A stretch of DNA of 64,000 nucleotides from Diphasiastrum complanatum (lineage: Eukaryota; Streptophyta; Lycopodiopsida; Lycopodiales; Lycopodiaceae): positions 63,566,442 to 63,630,441 of the forward strand of contig CM055094.1 in NCBI GenBank assembly GCA_029204225.1. Direction: 5' to 3'. Below are positions 1-10,551 of the stretch, piece after piece. The position numbers were made by a program, and so were the translations under genes. Below the pieces are notes generated by a model that did no database searches, was not told the origin of the DNA, and was given only the letters and a program-made list of their open reading frames with translations. Each line of letters opens with the position of its first letter. Position 1 is the first letter of the stretch.

Positions 1-193
1 CTAGGCCCAAGTCTATTTTATTTTATTTACACTTAAGCTTGCGTGCTCATTGGGCCATGGGCTTATACGTGCAGGATGCCATGCCCTCACAACGCATTTT
101 ATTGGTCAATTTTATTTATTTACAATTCGTTGGGAATACCCCCAATAGGACCCACGGCCTGAAGTAGTGCCGGTCCTTCGGCACTCTGCCGGT
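1..193 (-). other. 3' flank of gag-like gene copy 1
   Basis: On the minus strand this follows the stop of the gag-like frame. It contains several AATAAA-type polyadenylation-like words. An overlapping frame (359 to 120) could be the true C-terminus if there is an indel. I see no other gene. Confidence 0.3.
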
Positions 194-2753
194 TCAGTAG
201 AGAGTCTTCTTGGCCCAACTCTGTTGGATCAGGTAGGTCGTGACGTCTTCCATAAAGTTCAGGCGGTCTAGTTTCTTCAAGTCCTTGGGCGTGTGAAGGG
301 ACTTGTGGACTCCTGTCAGCCAATCTTGGTCGACCCACGCTTGGAATTTGCTTGTCCATGGATTGCCAAGAAGGGCAGCTCGGTAATACACACGAGCAAA
401 TGGCAGCTCATCTTCGACTTTGTTGGAAGGTAGCGTTTTATTAAGATCAAAGAATATGGGGGAGAGAAAATTGTCCCATTTAGTTTCGATCCCCATTAAA
501 TACTCTAAGTCCCGGGAGTAAGTGGCTGTCGCACAGACTGTTGGATCAGGACAGTTGAAATAGTGATTCGTGAATGTGGTGAGAGCCCTTCTAGCATCTA
601 CATCCGTAGTCCAACCGTACTCTGATGGAATGATCGGCTAATTGAAGTTTTGAATTGTGATTTTGTCTAGAGAGGTGCCGCATTCCGCCCATTTGGATCG
701 TCGTGTACATGGCAGGAAGTGCGCGTTCACCCGTAATTGTTGCTGACTTGTCACATAGGCCCTGATGGCCGCAGGGTCTCTTTCAAACAGCTGCTGACGC
801 CACTCTGGTTGTGGTTGGAGGGCGAGTAATGCTTGCAGCTCCTTGCCCTTTATTGTTTGAACTGAAAACATTATCTGCCAGCTGCCTCTTGATGACTCGT
901 GGGGATACTTTGATAGGAATTCATTTTTTTTTCTCCTCCACAGACTTTGGTCTTCGGAAGGCCCGGCTGGCAGATATGGTGCGCGAACCTCGGGATGATG
1001 TTGCATGTCCTTCTTCTTGTCTTTGACTGGTACTTGCACCTTGGCCTAATGCGTCTCCGCACCTGTATCTGTTGGTCCTTGGTCTTGGCCTTCGGACCCT
1101 TGATCTTGGCTAAATCCCCCTGCTGCTTGCTGGCTTTGGTCCTGGAGTGTACTGGCCTGTGCAGCGTCAAAAATAGGTGGCGGTGGAATTACCATAGGGG
1201 CAGGCTAGGCCTTTTTCTCCATGAACTGTTGGCAAGCCTAAGGGCTTATTTGGCCTGGGCGAGCTCGTGAGTTGCGCTTGCCCGATATTCATTGAACTTT
1301 GCCTAGTAGTTGTTTAAGGTTTGGCTATAGACCTGCACTTGACGCTGAAAGAGATTCATTTCTGATTCAGATAGCGGCCTTGAGTCTAGTGCAGGTTGAG
1401 CTAACCATGCAAGTTATTCATTTTGTAGGGCTTTGACTTCCTCCCCAAGGTGCGTATTCTCTGCCTCGTAAATTTGTAGTTGTGCCTAGAGTGGAGCAAG
1501 TCGTTGGGATGCTTCGGATTGAAGCTCCTGCACCTTCGTGGAGGCCTCTGTCAGCGCTTTGGAGAGGCTTTGGATGTAAATATTGAGGCCCTCCTCCTTC
1601 TGCTGCAGCTTGGCAATCTCCCGGTGCCCTTCTTGTTCATGTTGCTGAGCTAGAATCAGCTCGTGCTGCAACTTTGTGAGTTCCGCTCACAGCTGTGTGT
1701 TGTTTGTTGCCAGGAGTAGTAGCCAGCTTTCCAAAATAGCTTTGGCCGCGAATGTACTTGCCCAGAGTCTGGTACGCCGTCGTTAAGTCGGTGGGAGCAG
1801 CAGGTACACTGGAATTGGTCGGGGCTTGTGTTGTATCGGCCCCGACGACTTGTGGAGTTCCGTGGTCATCGTCTTCAATGAGGTTCTCGTTGGACATGAT
1901 GTCATCTGGGGTGGTGGGATTATCCCGATCTGGCGATGGTATGAAAGCAGTTTGAACAAATGCGTCATCAGGCAACGGTTGGTTGCCCTCGACAATCTTT
2001 GGTGGAGAAGTAGGTGGGGTGCGAGAAGCAATGGGGTTGAGGACGGTTTGTCCAAACGAGAGGATGGGAGGAACAGAGGGGAATTGAAGGGTGGTGTGGA
2101 GTATGGAGGAAGGCGAGGATGGAGCAGAAAGGGTCTGGCGTGGGGGTGAAAAATTGATGACTTGCATCCATACTCCACACCACCCTTCAGTGATGCGATG
2201 GTGATGGACGGAGTAGTGGATAGTGGAACAGAAATGGAAGTGGTATCAATAGAGGAAACGAGAATGGACACAAAAACAATTGTGGATGGAACAGGAAGAG
2301 AGGTAGTGACAACAGAGACTGGAGGAGAGGGTTGCACAGAAGAAGAACTGGCGGTGGTTGATGGAGTCGTTAGTGCGATGGTGGTGGTGCATCTTCGGGT
2401 AGTAGGAGGAGATGAAGATGTAGAGGCAACGCCACACATTCGTTGCTGGCCATTGTGTCAGTAACTGCAGGTTGGGAGGAGGTGGATGCTTGAGATGGCA
2501 GATAGAGGTTAGTGTGCGGCACGGTGGAAGACAAAAGGGATGAGCGATGGAAACCGTGCACTTTTGCCTCGAGAAGTGTGCAGGCAAAATTACACAACAG
2601 GGGGCCTGCTACGATACTCTCACGGTTGTTGGGTTTAATGGAGATGGTTAGTTCGTCAATGAGGAAGCTATGCCAGTCGTATGGCACAACTGAGAGGCCA
2701 GAGAATTCCAAAAAGAATTCCACTATCTGACTCAGCAGCTTGGACTGGATTCG
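194..2753 (-). pseudogene. Large gag-like reading frame, copy 1 (unrecognised family)
   Basis: A broken coding region read 2753 to 194. In order it shows a hydrophobic segment (2774-2600), a Ser/Thr/Pro-rich linker with acidic patches (2450-1750), a Gln/Glu-rich coiled coil (1720-1480), and a basic/aromatic C-terminal part (1040-194) with the segments AIRAYVTSQQQLRVNAHF and ETKWDNFLSPIFFDLNK. Frames switch several times and stops are present. The same protein occurs at 23450-25096 (minus), its N-terminus at 22281-22784 (plus) and its C-terminal part at 6607-7245 (plus). Pooling copies suggests a protein of about 1000 residues. No zinc knuckle, protease, RT or integrase is visible. I do not recognise the family. 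A non-autonomous retroelement gag or a captured host gene are both possible. The repeated copies show it is mobile or was amplified. Confidence 0.5.
2168..2189. repeat. 22-bp inverted copy of 2086-2107 at a deletion junction
   Basis: These 22 bases are the reverse complement of 2086-2107, 60 bp away. Copy 2 (near 24484-24572) has about 80 bp of ordinary gag-like sequence here instead. The block therefore replaces a deletion and looks like templated filler from end-joining repair. Confidence 0.75.
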
Positions 2754-3771
2754 GTTAGGAGTCGAGTGGTGCACCGATACGAATGATGAGAATCGTGAGA
2801 AGAGAATTCACGAAACATTCGCAACTCTCTTTCAAGATTAGGATGGAGTTCGGTACCGTTCGCTAGGCACTGCCAACTGAAACACTTCCACAATCCTCTA
2901 GAGGGTAGTCAGGTACTACTGATCTACGTTCATAAAATTAATATAGCATTCAACTTCATTTCAACCAAGGTGCGGAATTCAAAGGGAACAAGAAAAACTC
3001 AAACATATTAAAATAAATAGCATAAGCATTCGACATCCAAGATTAGACACAACAAAAAATAATCTATATTGATTTTCTCTGATTTCTTCAGGGCACTGCA
3101 TGCGAATCCACGTAGTGCGTTGCCATGAGAGAAGCTCTCTCACGAGTAGTAGTCTCGCTTCACTAGCGGACGATTGGATCTTCTGATCCTAGACAAAATT
3201 ATCTTCTCGCACGCAGGCGGAGCTTCTGTCTGTGTTCGTCTTGATTGCTTACTAGCATCAGACTTCTTCTTGTTCTTTCTTCTCTAAGTTACACTCTATG
3301 TATCTTGTTCTGATACGTGTCGAGTATAATTCAGTAAATATAGTCTCTCTGTGCAAATCTAAGATTAGAGTAATTAAGCATCTACAACTAACCAAAGAAT
3401 TACAAGAGTGGCGGATTAGCCACGACCTAGGAAGTATTTGCTGACGTCATGCCATCAGGTCAGATCTCTGTACTTCTGGGTACTTGTGTGATCTCTGGTG
3501 GTACTCTTAGGAGCGTGAGGATAGAATGGGTTTTGTTTCCACCGTTGGTTTCGTTTACCTCATCTGCCTTTCTCTCTTGCTGGACCGCAAAGGAATCTCG
3601 TTCGTGGATCCTTCGTGTTCGAGAACCGTTGGTCTTCGTCTTCGTTGACTTTCGTGTTCGCAAAACTCTTCGTGTTTCGTGTCTTCAGATGTTCGAGTTT
3701 GTGAACATGTTCGTCAGGCGAGGGGCCGTAAGCTAGAAAAGTTTTGTATTTAGAAACATTTTGTTTCTTCA
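2754..3771 (-). repeat. 3' LTR of copia A
   Basis: The LTR begins on the minus strand with TGAAGAAACA at 3771, directly after a GAGAGGGAG polypurine tract. It runs about 1018 bp to 2754, where it cuts into the gag-like gene. Its last part matches 6319-6606 (5' LTR) and its first 660 bp match 22785-23449. The terminal CA is altered here. Confidence 0.8.
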
Positions 3772-6318
3772 ACTCCCTCTCAAAGCATGGTAGCTTTATG
3801 ATCCCGAGATTGCTCCTTTGCCTCTCAAAGAGTCCTTTGTCAAGAACCTTTGTGAAGATGTCCCTCTGACGTTGGCGGCAGGTCATAGTACTGTCTTTCC
3901 AGAACTTCATAACTAACAGGGTCTTCGTTGGCCATTGTCCTGCTCTTGTCGAATTTGACATCCCTCACTGTTTTCACAGTGTTCGTGTCTAGCATGTAGA
4001 TTATGTAGTATGACGAATTATTGTCATAACCTACCAAAAATCCTTGCTCGGCTTTCTCATCAAGCTTCTTGTGAAGCTTATCAGGAATATGTGCATATGT
4101 TGCACAACCAAATATTTTGATGTGAGACATGTTGGGCTTTCTACCCCACCATAGCTCATGTGGTGTCGTGTGAGGAACACCAGATTTACCTGTCCTGTTC
4201 TAGATGTATGCAGCTGTAGCTATTGCTTCAGCCCACAGTGCCCTTGGAGCTTTCGAATAGGCCATCATGCATCTGGTTGCTTCCATTAGGGTCATGTTCT
4301 TTCATTCAGCAACACCATTGTGCTGCGGTGTATAGGCTGTAGTTCTTCTGTGAATGATGCCATGATCATTGTAGAAGTCAATGAAGTGATTCGAGATATA
4401 TTCGCCACCTCAATCTGTTCTGATTTGCTTCACCTTGCTGCCTGTGCATCTCTCAGCCCTTATCGAGTGCTTCAGATTTATTTTGAATAAAATACACTCT
4501 GGCAAACTTGCTATAATCATCAATGAATGTTATATAGTATTTTGAACCTCCTACTGAGATCACGTTGAATGGACCGCAAATGTCAGAGTGCACCAGCTCC
4601 AAAATCTTTGTCGTTCTGTAGGAGTCTTTGATGGTGTGCGTGACATCTTGCCTTTCAAACATGCATCACAGGTGGCCAAATTGGTTGCATTCAATATGCT
4701 GACCCCTGTTATTGCTCTATGATGACTTTCCTGGTAGAGTGCCATTGAGTTCATGTGATAGAGTTTTCTGTGCCACAGAGTGTCTGGCGAGTCGTCATGA
4801 GTCTGATGCACCTGATCTGCAAGTAGGCGTACCTTCAGATGATATAGGTTCCCTTTCCTTCTGCCTTGAGCAATGAGAGTGCTGGTGTTGGCATCAATCA
4901 CGTTGTATGTTTCATTAGAAAACATCACAGGCATCCCTGCATCTGCTATTCTTGCTACAGAGAGCAAGTCTTAATGCAGAGTTGGCACGAATAGAACGTC
5001 GAGTCGTCTGTCTCTGCCGTTGGTGTTGAGCTAGAGTGAACCAATACCGTTCACTTGATGTCTGGATCCATCTCCAAGAACTATGAATCTTGAGGGATCT
5101 GCACTTCTGAAATCAGATATGATTCGTCTTGATGTCATGAAGTGCGAGGTGGCTCCTGAATCTAGGATTACCTCATGTGTGTCAGACGCTGATGCTGCAC
5201 ACACATCTTCACAGATGTAGGCGGTCGAACAATTTTTGTTCATTCTTTCTTCGCCCATCTTCGAGCTCTCGGGCTCCTCGACATAGAAAGAATAATTATT
5301 GTTCTCCTATCTGTCCTGTGCTGATCTGTTTCTTGGGTTCTGGCGACAATCCATGGCTGCATGACCCTTCTTATGACAATGGATACACTCAATCTTGGGA
5401 TTGAGCCAGCAGGTATCTATTGTATGCCCGTCTCGTCTGCATCTTGTGTAGGTCTTCTTGTCGGCATCTTGTCGTTTCGACCTCCCTTTGGTCTTCCAAT
5501 TGCTTTTGTTGGTCCCCTCTGCTTGCGGGTCACGATCCTGCCTCTGATTCGACTCCCTCTTAGGCTTGAACTGTTTCTTTGATTTTTCTCTATTTCTGTA
5601 GAGTGTCTGGTCAGAACCATCTTTGTGATCAAGATGCTCTCTGGCCTCGACTTCCTCTCGAATCTCGACAATCGCCTTTTCGAGGTCCATGGTAGGATAT
5701 TTCGCGAGCAGGGTTCATGTCATCTGGAAAGATCTGGGTAAGGCTCTCAACAGATATGTGAGCTGCTGCATTATCTGCTCCTGAGTTGTGTAGTGATAGA
5801 AACAGTTCCTTCATCTTTCTCACGAAAGAGGTGAGGTCTTTTCCATCCCACTGCAGATTCGTCAACTGATCTTCTAGCATCATAATCTGACTTCTTGATT
5901 TCGTCTGAAATCTTGTGAGCAGTGTATCCCACATCTCCTTAGCTTTGGAGAGTGTAGCCAGGTCAAGTGTAAGGCTATCTTCAATGGAAGATGATAGCAA
6001 GGCTACGGCCTTGTCGTTTTTCTCCCCCCATTCCCGTAGCTCCTTGTCTGTTGTTGTAGGCATTTCTTCTGTGTCATCCACCCAGGGGAAGAGTCCTTCG
6101 TCCTTGAGTATCAAATATGTCTTAACTTTCTAGGCTAGAAAGTTAGATCCTGAAGAATTAAGTATAGTGCAGATCTTGTTCTGCATGCTGCTGATTGAAG
6201 CCATTACTTCTTGAAGTCTGTTTTTCTTGTCGTTTGGTTGATTGTCTGAATGCTTGGCCTCCTGGATCTGCTAGCTTCTCGGCTATGTCAGAATATGATA
6301 GGGTGGCTCTAATACCAC
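3772..6318 (-). pseudogene. Copia A gag-PR-IN polyprotein with RT/RNase H deleted
   Basis: Minus-strand Ty1/copia internal region. From 6114 down: a UBN2-type gag, two CCHC-like knuckles (CRRDGHTIDTC; CIHCHKKGHAAMDC) near 5450-5350, protease DSGATSHF near 5170, the pre-integrase segment (LWHRKLYHMN) near 4760, integrase (VHSDICGPF near 4570) and the IN C-terminus (SHIKIFGCATYAHIP, 4130-3840). Then the frame jumps near 3868 to an RNase H tail (DIFTKVLDKGLFERQ), so all of RT and most of RNase H are missing. Frameshifts and stops are scattered. The element is a dead, internally deleted copy and could only move in trans. Confidence 0.85.
6302..6317 (-). promoter_or_regulatory. Copia A primer-binding site
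   Basis: On the minus strand TGGTATTAGAGCCACC starts one base after the LTR end (CA at 6320-6319). This matches the 3' end of initiator tRNA-Met used by plant copia elements, with T for C at one position. Confidence 0.8.
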
Positions 6319-6606
6319 TGTTGGGAGTCGAGCGGTACTCCGATACGAATGATGAGAATCGTAAAAAGAAAATTCATGAAACATTCACGATTCTCTTTCG
6401 AGATTCGGATGGAATTCAGATGTGTTTGTTGGGCACTGCCAGCTGAAACACTCCTACAATCCTCCAGAGGGTAGTCAGGTACTACTGATCTACGTTTATA
6501 AAATTAATATAGCATTCGACTTCATTTCAACCAAGGTGCGGAATTCAAAGGGAACAAGAAAAACTTAGACATATTAAAATAAACAGCATAAGCATTCAAA
6601 GCCAAG
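6319..6606 (-). repeat. 5' LTR of copia A, truncated
   Basis: Matches 2754-3040 closely, including the stretch around 6440-6560. It stops near 6606, where gag-like sequence in the opposite orientation begins. About 730 bp of the LTR start are missing, so no target duplication can be read. Confidence 0.8.
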
Positions 6607-7245
6607 AAGAAGGACATGCAACATCATCCCGAGGTTCGCGCACCATATCTGCCAGCCGGGCCTTCCGAAGACCAAAGTCTATGAAGGAGAAAATAAATGA
6701 ATTCATATCAAATTATCCCCACGAGTCATCAAGAGGCGGCTGGCAGATATCATTTTCAGCTCAAACAATAAAGGGCAAGGAGCTTCAAGCATTACCCGCC
6801 CTCCAACCATAACCAGAGTGGCATCAACAGCTATTTGAAAGAGACCCTGTGGCCATCAGGGCCTATGTGACAAGTCAACAACAATTACGGGTGAACGCGC
6901 ACTTCCTACCATGTACACGACGATCCAAATGGGTGGAATGCGGCACCCCTCTACACAAAATCACAATTCAAAACTTCAATTGGCCGATCATTCCATCAGA
7001 GTACGGTTGGACTACGGATGTAGATGCCAGAAGGGCTCTCACCACATTCGCGAATCACTATTTCAACTGCCCTGATCCAACAGTCTGCGCGGCAGCCACT
7101 TATGCCCGGGACTTAGAGCATTTAATGGGGATCGAAACTAAATGGGACAATTTTCTCCCCCCATATTCTTTGATCTTAATAAGGCGCTATCTTCCAACAA
7201 AGTCAAAGATGAGCTGCCAGTCGCTCGTGTGTATTACCGAGTTGT
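6607..7245 (+). pseudogene. Gag-like C-terminal fragment, inverted relative to copy 1
   Basis: This plus-strand piece matches the reverse complement of about 380-1020. It encodes the same segments (AIRAYVTSQQQLRVNAHF, GIETKWDNF, NKVKDELPVARVYYR). It has small indels that move the frame near 7140. At about 7245 similarity stops and an unrelated frame continues without interruption. Together with copy 1 it flanks copia A as an inverted pair. Confidence 0.75.
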
Positions 7246-8995
7246 CACTCTAAAGAAGGCAGATTCTGTTTTATCGCCAGAACATATAAAAGAGAGTTTG
7301 ATGCAGTCTTTTTGTAAAAAATTATGTATACGCAAAATTACTTACAAAGAATGTGAAGACTTGAGACTAAGTGTATGGAGAAAGCGAGGATCAGATAGAC
7401 ATAATTACCTTTTACAAATGTTCGGGTATTTTTTGAAGGCACGAGATAATTCGAACACAGCATGCAATATGTGGGAAGAACCCTGTTTAAGACTTAAACC
7501 TGTAGTTTCAAGTAAAACCATATGTTCAAAGGTATTTCAAGATCTATTGGGAGTTTCCCATGGATTGTTTTGGCAGATAATCTCAGAGGCACACAACAAT
7601 ATTGTCTATAAATTTCATGGGAACACAGGTACATTAAAACAGTGCGCACATTCAAGACGAGGACTTACTATTATGCGTGGAATCTTAGAAAAGCATGCTC
7701 TACCCCAAACGCATCTTCAACATAAATCAAAATATGGAGTAGTTCATTGTGAACATCATCTCCCTCTTGGCATGTCTAAAGGTGATGTCTTCAATTCCAT
7801 CAACAAAGAACTTCAAGAAACTGGCATGTCCACAATCTCCAGAAATACATTGTATCGATTGTGGAGACATGAGTTTCGATATGCCAAGACTCCAACAAAA
7901 CAAAGAATGTCCAAGATTTGTCATGAGCTAAAAAATACGATCGAAACTTCTATTGATATTAAGGTGCGAGATTGCCATATTGCAACGAGAAATCGGCACT
8001 TATTGCCTGTGTTTGACTCAAGAAAGCTATACACATATTGGAAAGAAGAATCAAGATCACATCCAGAGCAATTGTTGTGCCTTATTATTGATGGCATGGA
8101 TCAAAATACAACAACATTGTCCCATTTCAAAAAGAATCCTCCAAGATTGGAGGGTAACCATTTTTTGAAAACGCATGTTTGTGGAGTGCTGATTCATGGA
8201 TTTAAATTGCTCTGTGATGTGTGGATAGACACCTTGCATCTGCATGATAGCAATCAGGTGGTCACATCCATTATGCGAGCAATACGAAAGGTGCAACTTG
8301 CACGCGACAATCTCCCTCCCATCTTATGTATTCAAGCTGATAACTGTTGGAGGAAAAATAAAAATAGGTTCATCTTTGGTCTTTGTTCTATGCTTGTGGC
8401 ACATAAATTTCAGACTGTTGAGATAAGGTCTTTGATGGTCGGACACACGCATGAAGACATCGATCAAGTTTTTAGTGTAATCTCTAGGGCATTGAAATGT
8501 AAATCCGTTCTTACTATGCCTGATCTATTAGGACGAATTGGCCAGAAGATAGGTGGTGGTCGTATTGAAACTACTAAAGTAGAGTTGTTAGAATGAATGG
8601 TGGATTGGAAAGGATTCATAGAGCCATTTATTGTTCATAAAAATGATGGTCTAGAAGGACACACCAATCCTCACTACTTTCATTTTCAAATGTTGAATGG
8701 CGAACCAACCATGCAGTGGAAGTATTATTGCACTGATGGAGATGATACATGGAGTGAACCTTTCAGAGTGTTGCACTCTTTGCCTTCAAAAGAAAAAGCA
8801 ATCTTTTTGGCACCCACAAATGAACTGGACAATGATGAGATGAAAGGATTGATATCCTTTCATAAATACGGACAATATATGTGCGAGAAATATCCAGAGA
8901 ATACAAAGATCAAAATTTCTCATCTGTGGATGAAACCACAAAACTTCTTGAGTACCTCACAAAACAAAAGAATTTGCCATTATCACCATACAACC
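7246..8995 (+). pseudogene. DUF7869-type protein, main part (N-terminal side)
   Basis: A long plus-strand frame. Early there is a CSKVFQDLLGVSHGLFWQI segment typical of these proteins, then CEHHLPLGMSKGDVF, then the core LLCLIIDGMDQNTTTL, CIQADNCWRKNKNRFIFG and VGHTHEDIDQVFSVIS. The ADN...KNR and GHTHEDIDQ motifs are hallmarks of the DUF7869 family, which is usually repetitive and transposon-linked. An in-frame TGA at 8594-8596 is followed directly by ATG, and the same frame continues through IEPFIVHK and HYFHFQM to about 8920. A frameshift near 8925 then restores a sensible end (ETTKLLEYLTKQKNLPLSPY) cut at 8995 by an LTR. The frame continues upstream into the gag-like fragment. First Met after the junction is at 7301. 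The exact function is unknown; an RNase H-like transposase role is an inference. Confidence 0.7.
8594..8596 (+). other. In-frame TGA in the DUF7869-type gene
   Basis: The codon series GTA GAG TTG TTA GAA TGA ATG GTG GAT keeps one frame on both sides. Family-like sequence resumes at once, so this is a nonsense change within one gene, not a gene boundary. Confidence 0.8.
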
Positions 8996-9787
8996 TGTCA
9001 AGAATCGCGTATGTGGACTGATTCGTATTCGTCTTCTTCGTCTTCTTTATCGCGAACAATTTTTTGTCTTTAAATTATCTTTTCGTGCGGAAGCCCTTAC
9101 AAGATCCTAGACACTCGACCACACATCACAGAACATATTTTATTCTAGCAATCATGATACACAACACAATACGAGATGTACGAAAATAGAGTGACTGTAT
9201 TATCAGTTTTAATTTAGAGTGAATTCATCAGTGTCACGCTCGTTGGCGGAATGACATTCTACTCTTTCGTTGTGTTCTGCTCGTTGGCAGACTTTCATGC
9301 ACAGCTATGGTGTCTTTACTTTCTGACTCTATTCGCTATGTCTCTCTCTGTCTCTTACAGATCTCTTTATTCACATCTACTTGTTATGATCCAGAGAGGA
9401 TTGTTTATACCTCCACTATGTGGAGTTTACAAGATAGCTAAATGTCAAATCACATGACTAGTTAACGCTAATCAACTAGTTAGTTAGTCTCCGTCGTTGC
9501 TACTCGTTTCAGCTGGGCATGAAGCCTGTTGAGCTGCCAACTGGCAGCGCAAAAGATTTTTTTTCGTCTGATTCGTTATCTCCCATTTGCTTTCGTTCTT
9601 TTTGTAGTTTTCGTTTTGCATCCCTTTTGCGGTTTGCGGTCCTGGAGGTGTGTTTGCGATTCGCAATTGATTCGCGAATCGTTCGTGCTTTGAGTCAAAG
9701 ACACGTTGACGTTGCGAATCGTTCTTGTTCAACCTTCGTGTCTTGTTTGTGCTGCAACAAAGTTGCAAGAGCTCACCATTTCTGACA
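8996..9787 (-). repeat. 3' LTR of copia B
   Basis: The LTR starts on the minus strand with TGTCAGAAAT at 9787 after a GAGGGAG purine tract and ends at 8996 with ...TTCTTGACA. The ends form a TGTCA/TGACA inverted repeat. Length is 792 bp. The flank at 8991-8995 is CAACC. The partner LTR is absent. Confidence 0.75.
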
Positions 9788-10551
9788 CTCCCTCTTGAAC
9801 CTTGCAGCTTTGTTCGTTTAATCCAATTGTCTCTCTTTGCTTGGTAAAGAGTGGCTTGTCGAGCGGTTTTGTGAGGAGATTTGCAATCATATTTTCTGAT
9901 TTTATGAACTGGACCTGGAGCTCTCCTTTCGAGATCAAATCTCGAATATGATGGTACTTCAGAGGAATGTGCTTTGTCTTTGAATGGAAGACAGGATCCT
10001 AGGACAGATAGATGACACTCTGAGAGTCCATCATCATCGTGGTTGGCCCCTCTTGTGGTATCTTGATTGCCTCCAACATCATTTGCAACCACACTACCTC
10101 ATTCACCACTTTTGAGACTGCGACATACTCAGCTTCGCAAGAGGATTGAGCTACCAAGGTTTGCTTTTTGCATATCCAGCTGATTGCAGTTCCACACGCT
10201 ATCGTACATCCTCCAGTAATGGACTTGCTGTCATCTTTGCAGCTCGCCCAACTTGCATCACTGTAGTGATGTAGCTTGAATCCTTTCTCTTCATCTCTAG
10301 CTCTGTAGGTTAATCCAACATTCTAGATACCCTTCAGATATTGTAGGATTCTTTTGGCCATTTTCCAATGTGCTAGACCAGGATTGGAACAGAATTGGCT
10401 CAATGCGTAGATAGAGAGGCCAGATCGGGTCTGGTACAGATTGTTAAGTACATCAGACTACCGATTAAGTTCTGGTAGGGTATACCTGCCATCTTCTGTT
10501 CTTTCTCTTCTTTTTTTGAGGAATCATGTTTCGTGAGCTTAGAAAGACAAA
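9788..10551 (-). pseudogene. Copia B RT/RNase H C-terminal fragment
   Basis: Minus-strand remnant. Near 10545-10400 it reads SKLTKHDSS and MAGIPYQNLIGSLMYL (end of RT, start of RNase H). Near 10150 it has the RNase H region, and at 9938-9780 the tail ISKGELQVQF, MIANLLTKPLDKPLFTKQR. Frameshifts are present. At about 10551 it is cut by oppositely oriented copia 2. Confidence 0.8.

Noticed and set aside
1752-2464. Plus-strand frames of 67-107 codons
   Set aside because: Antisense shadows of the Ser/Thr/Pro-rich linker of the gag-like gene; not conserved as proteins in copy 2.
9484-10092. 202-codon minus frame over copia B
   Set aside because: The real copia frame (LTKPLDKPLFTKQR) is another frame; the long one is a shadow crossing the LTR.
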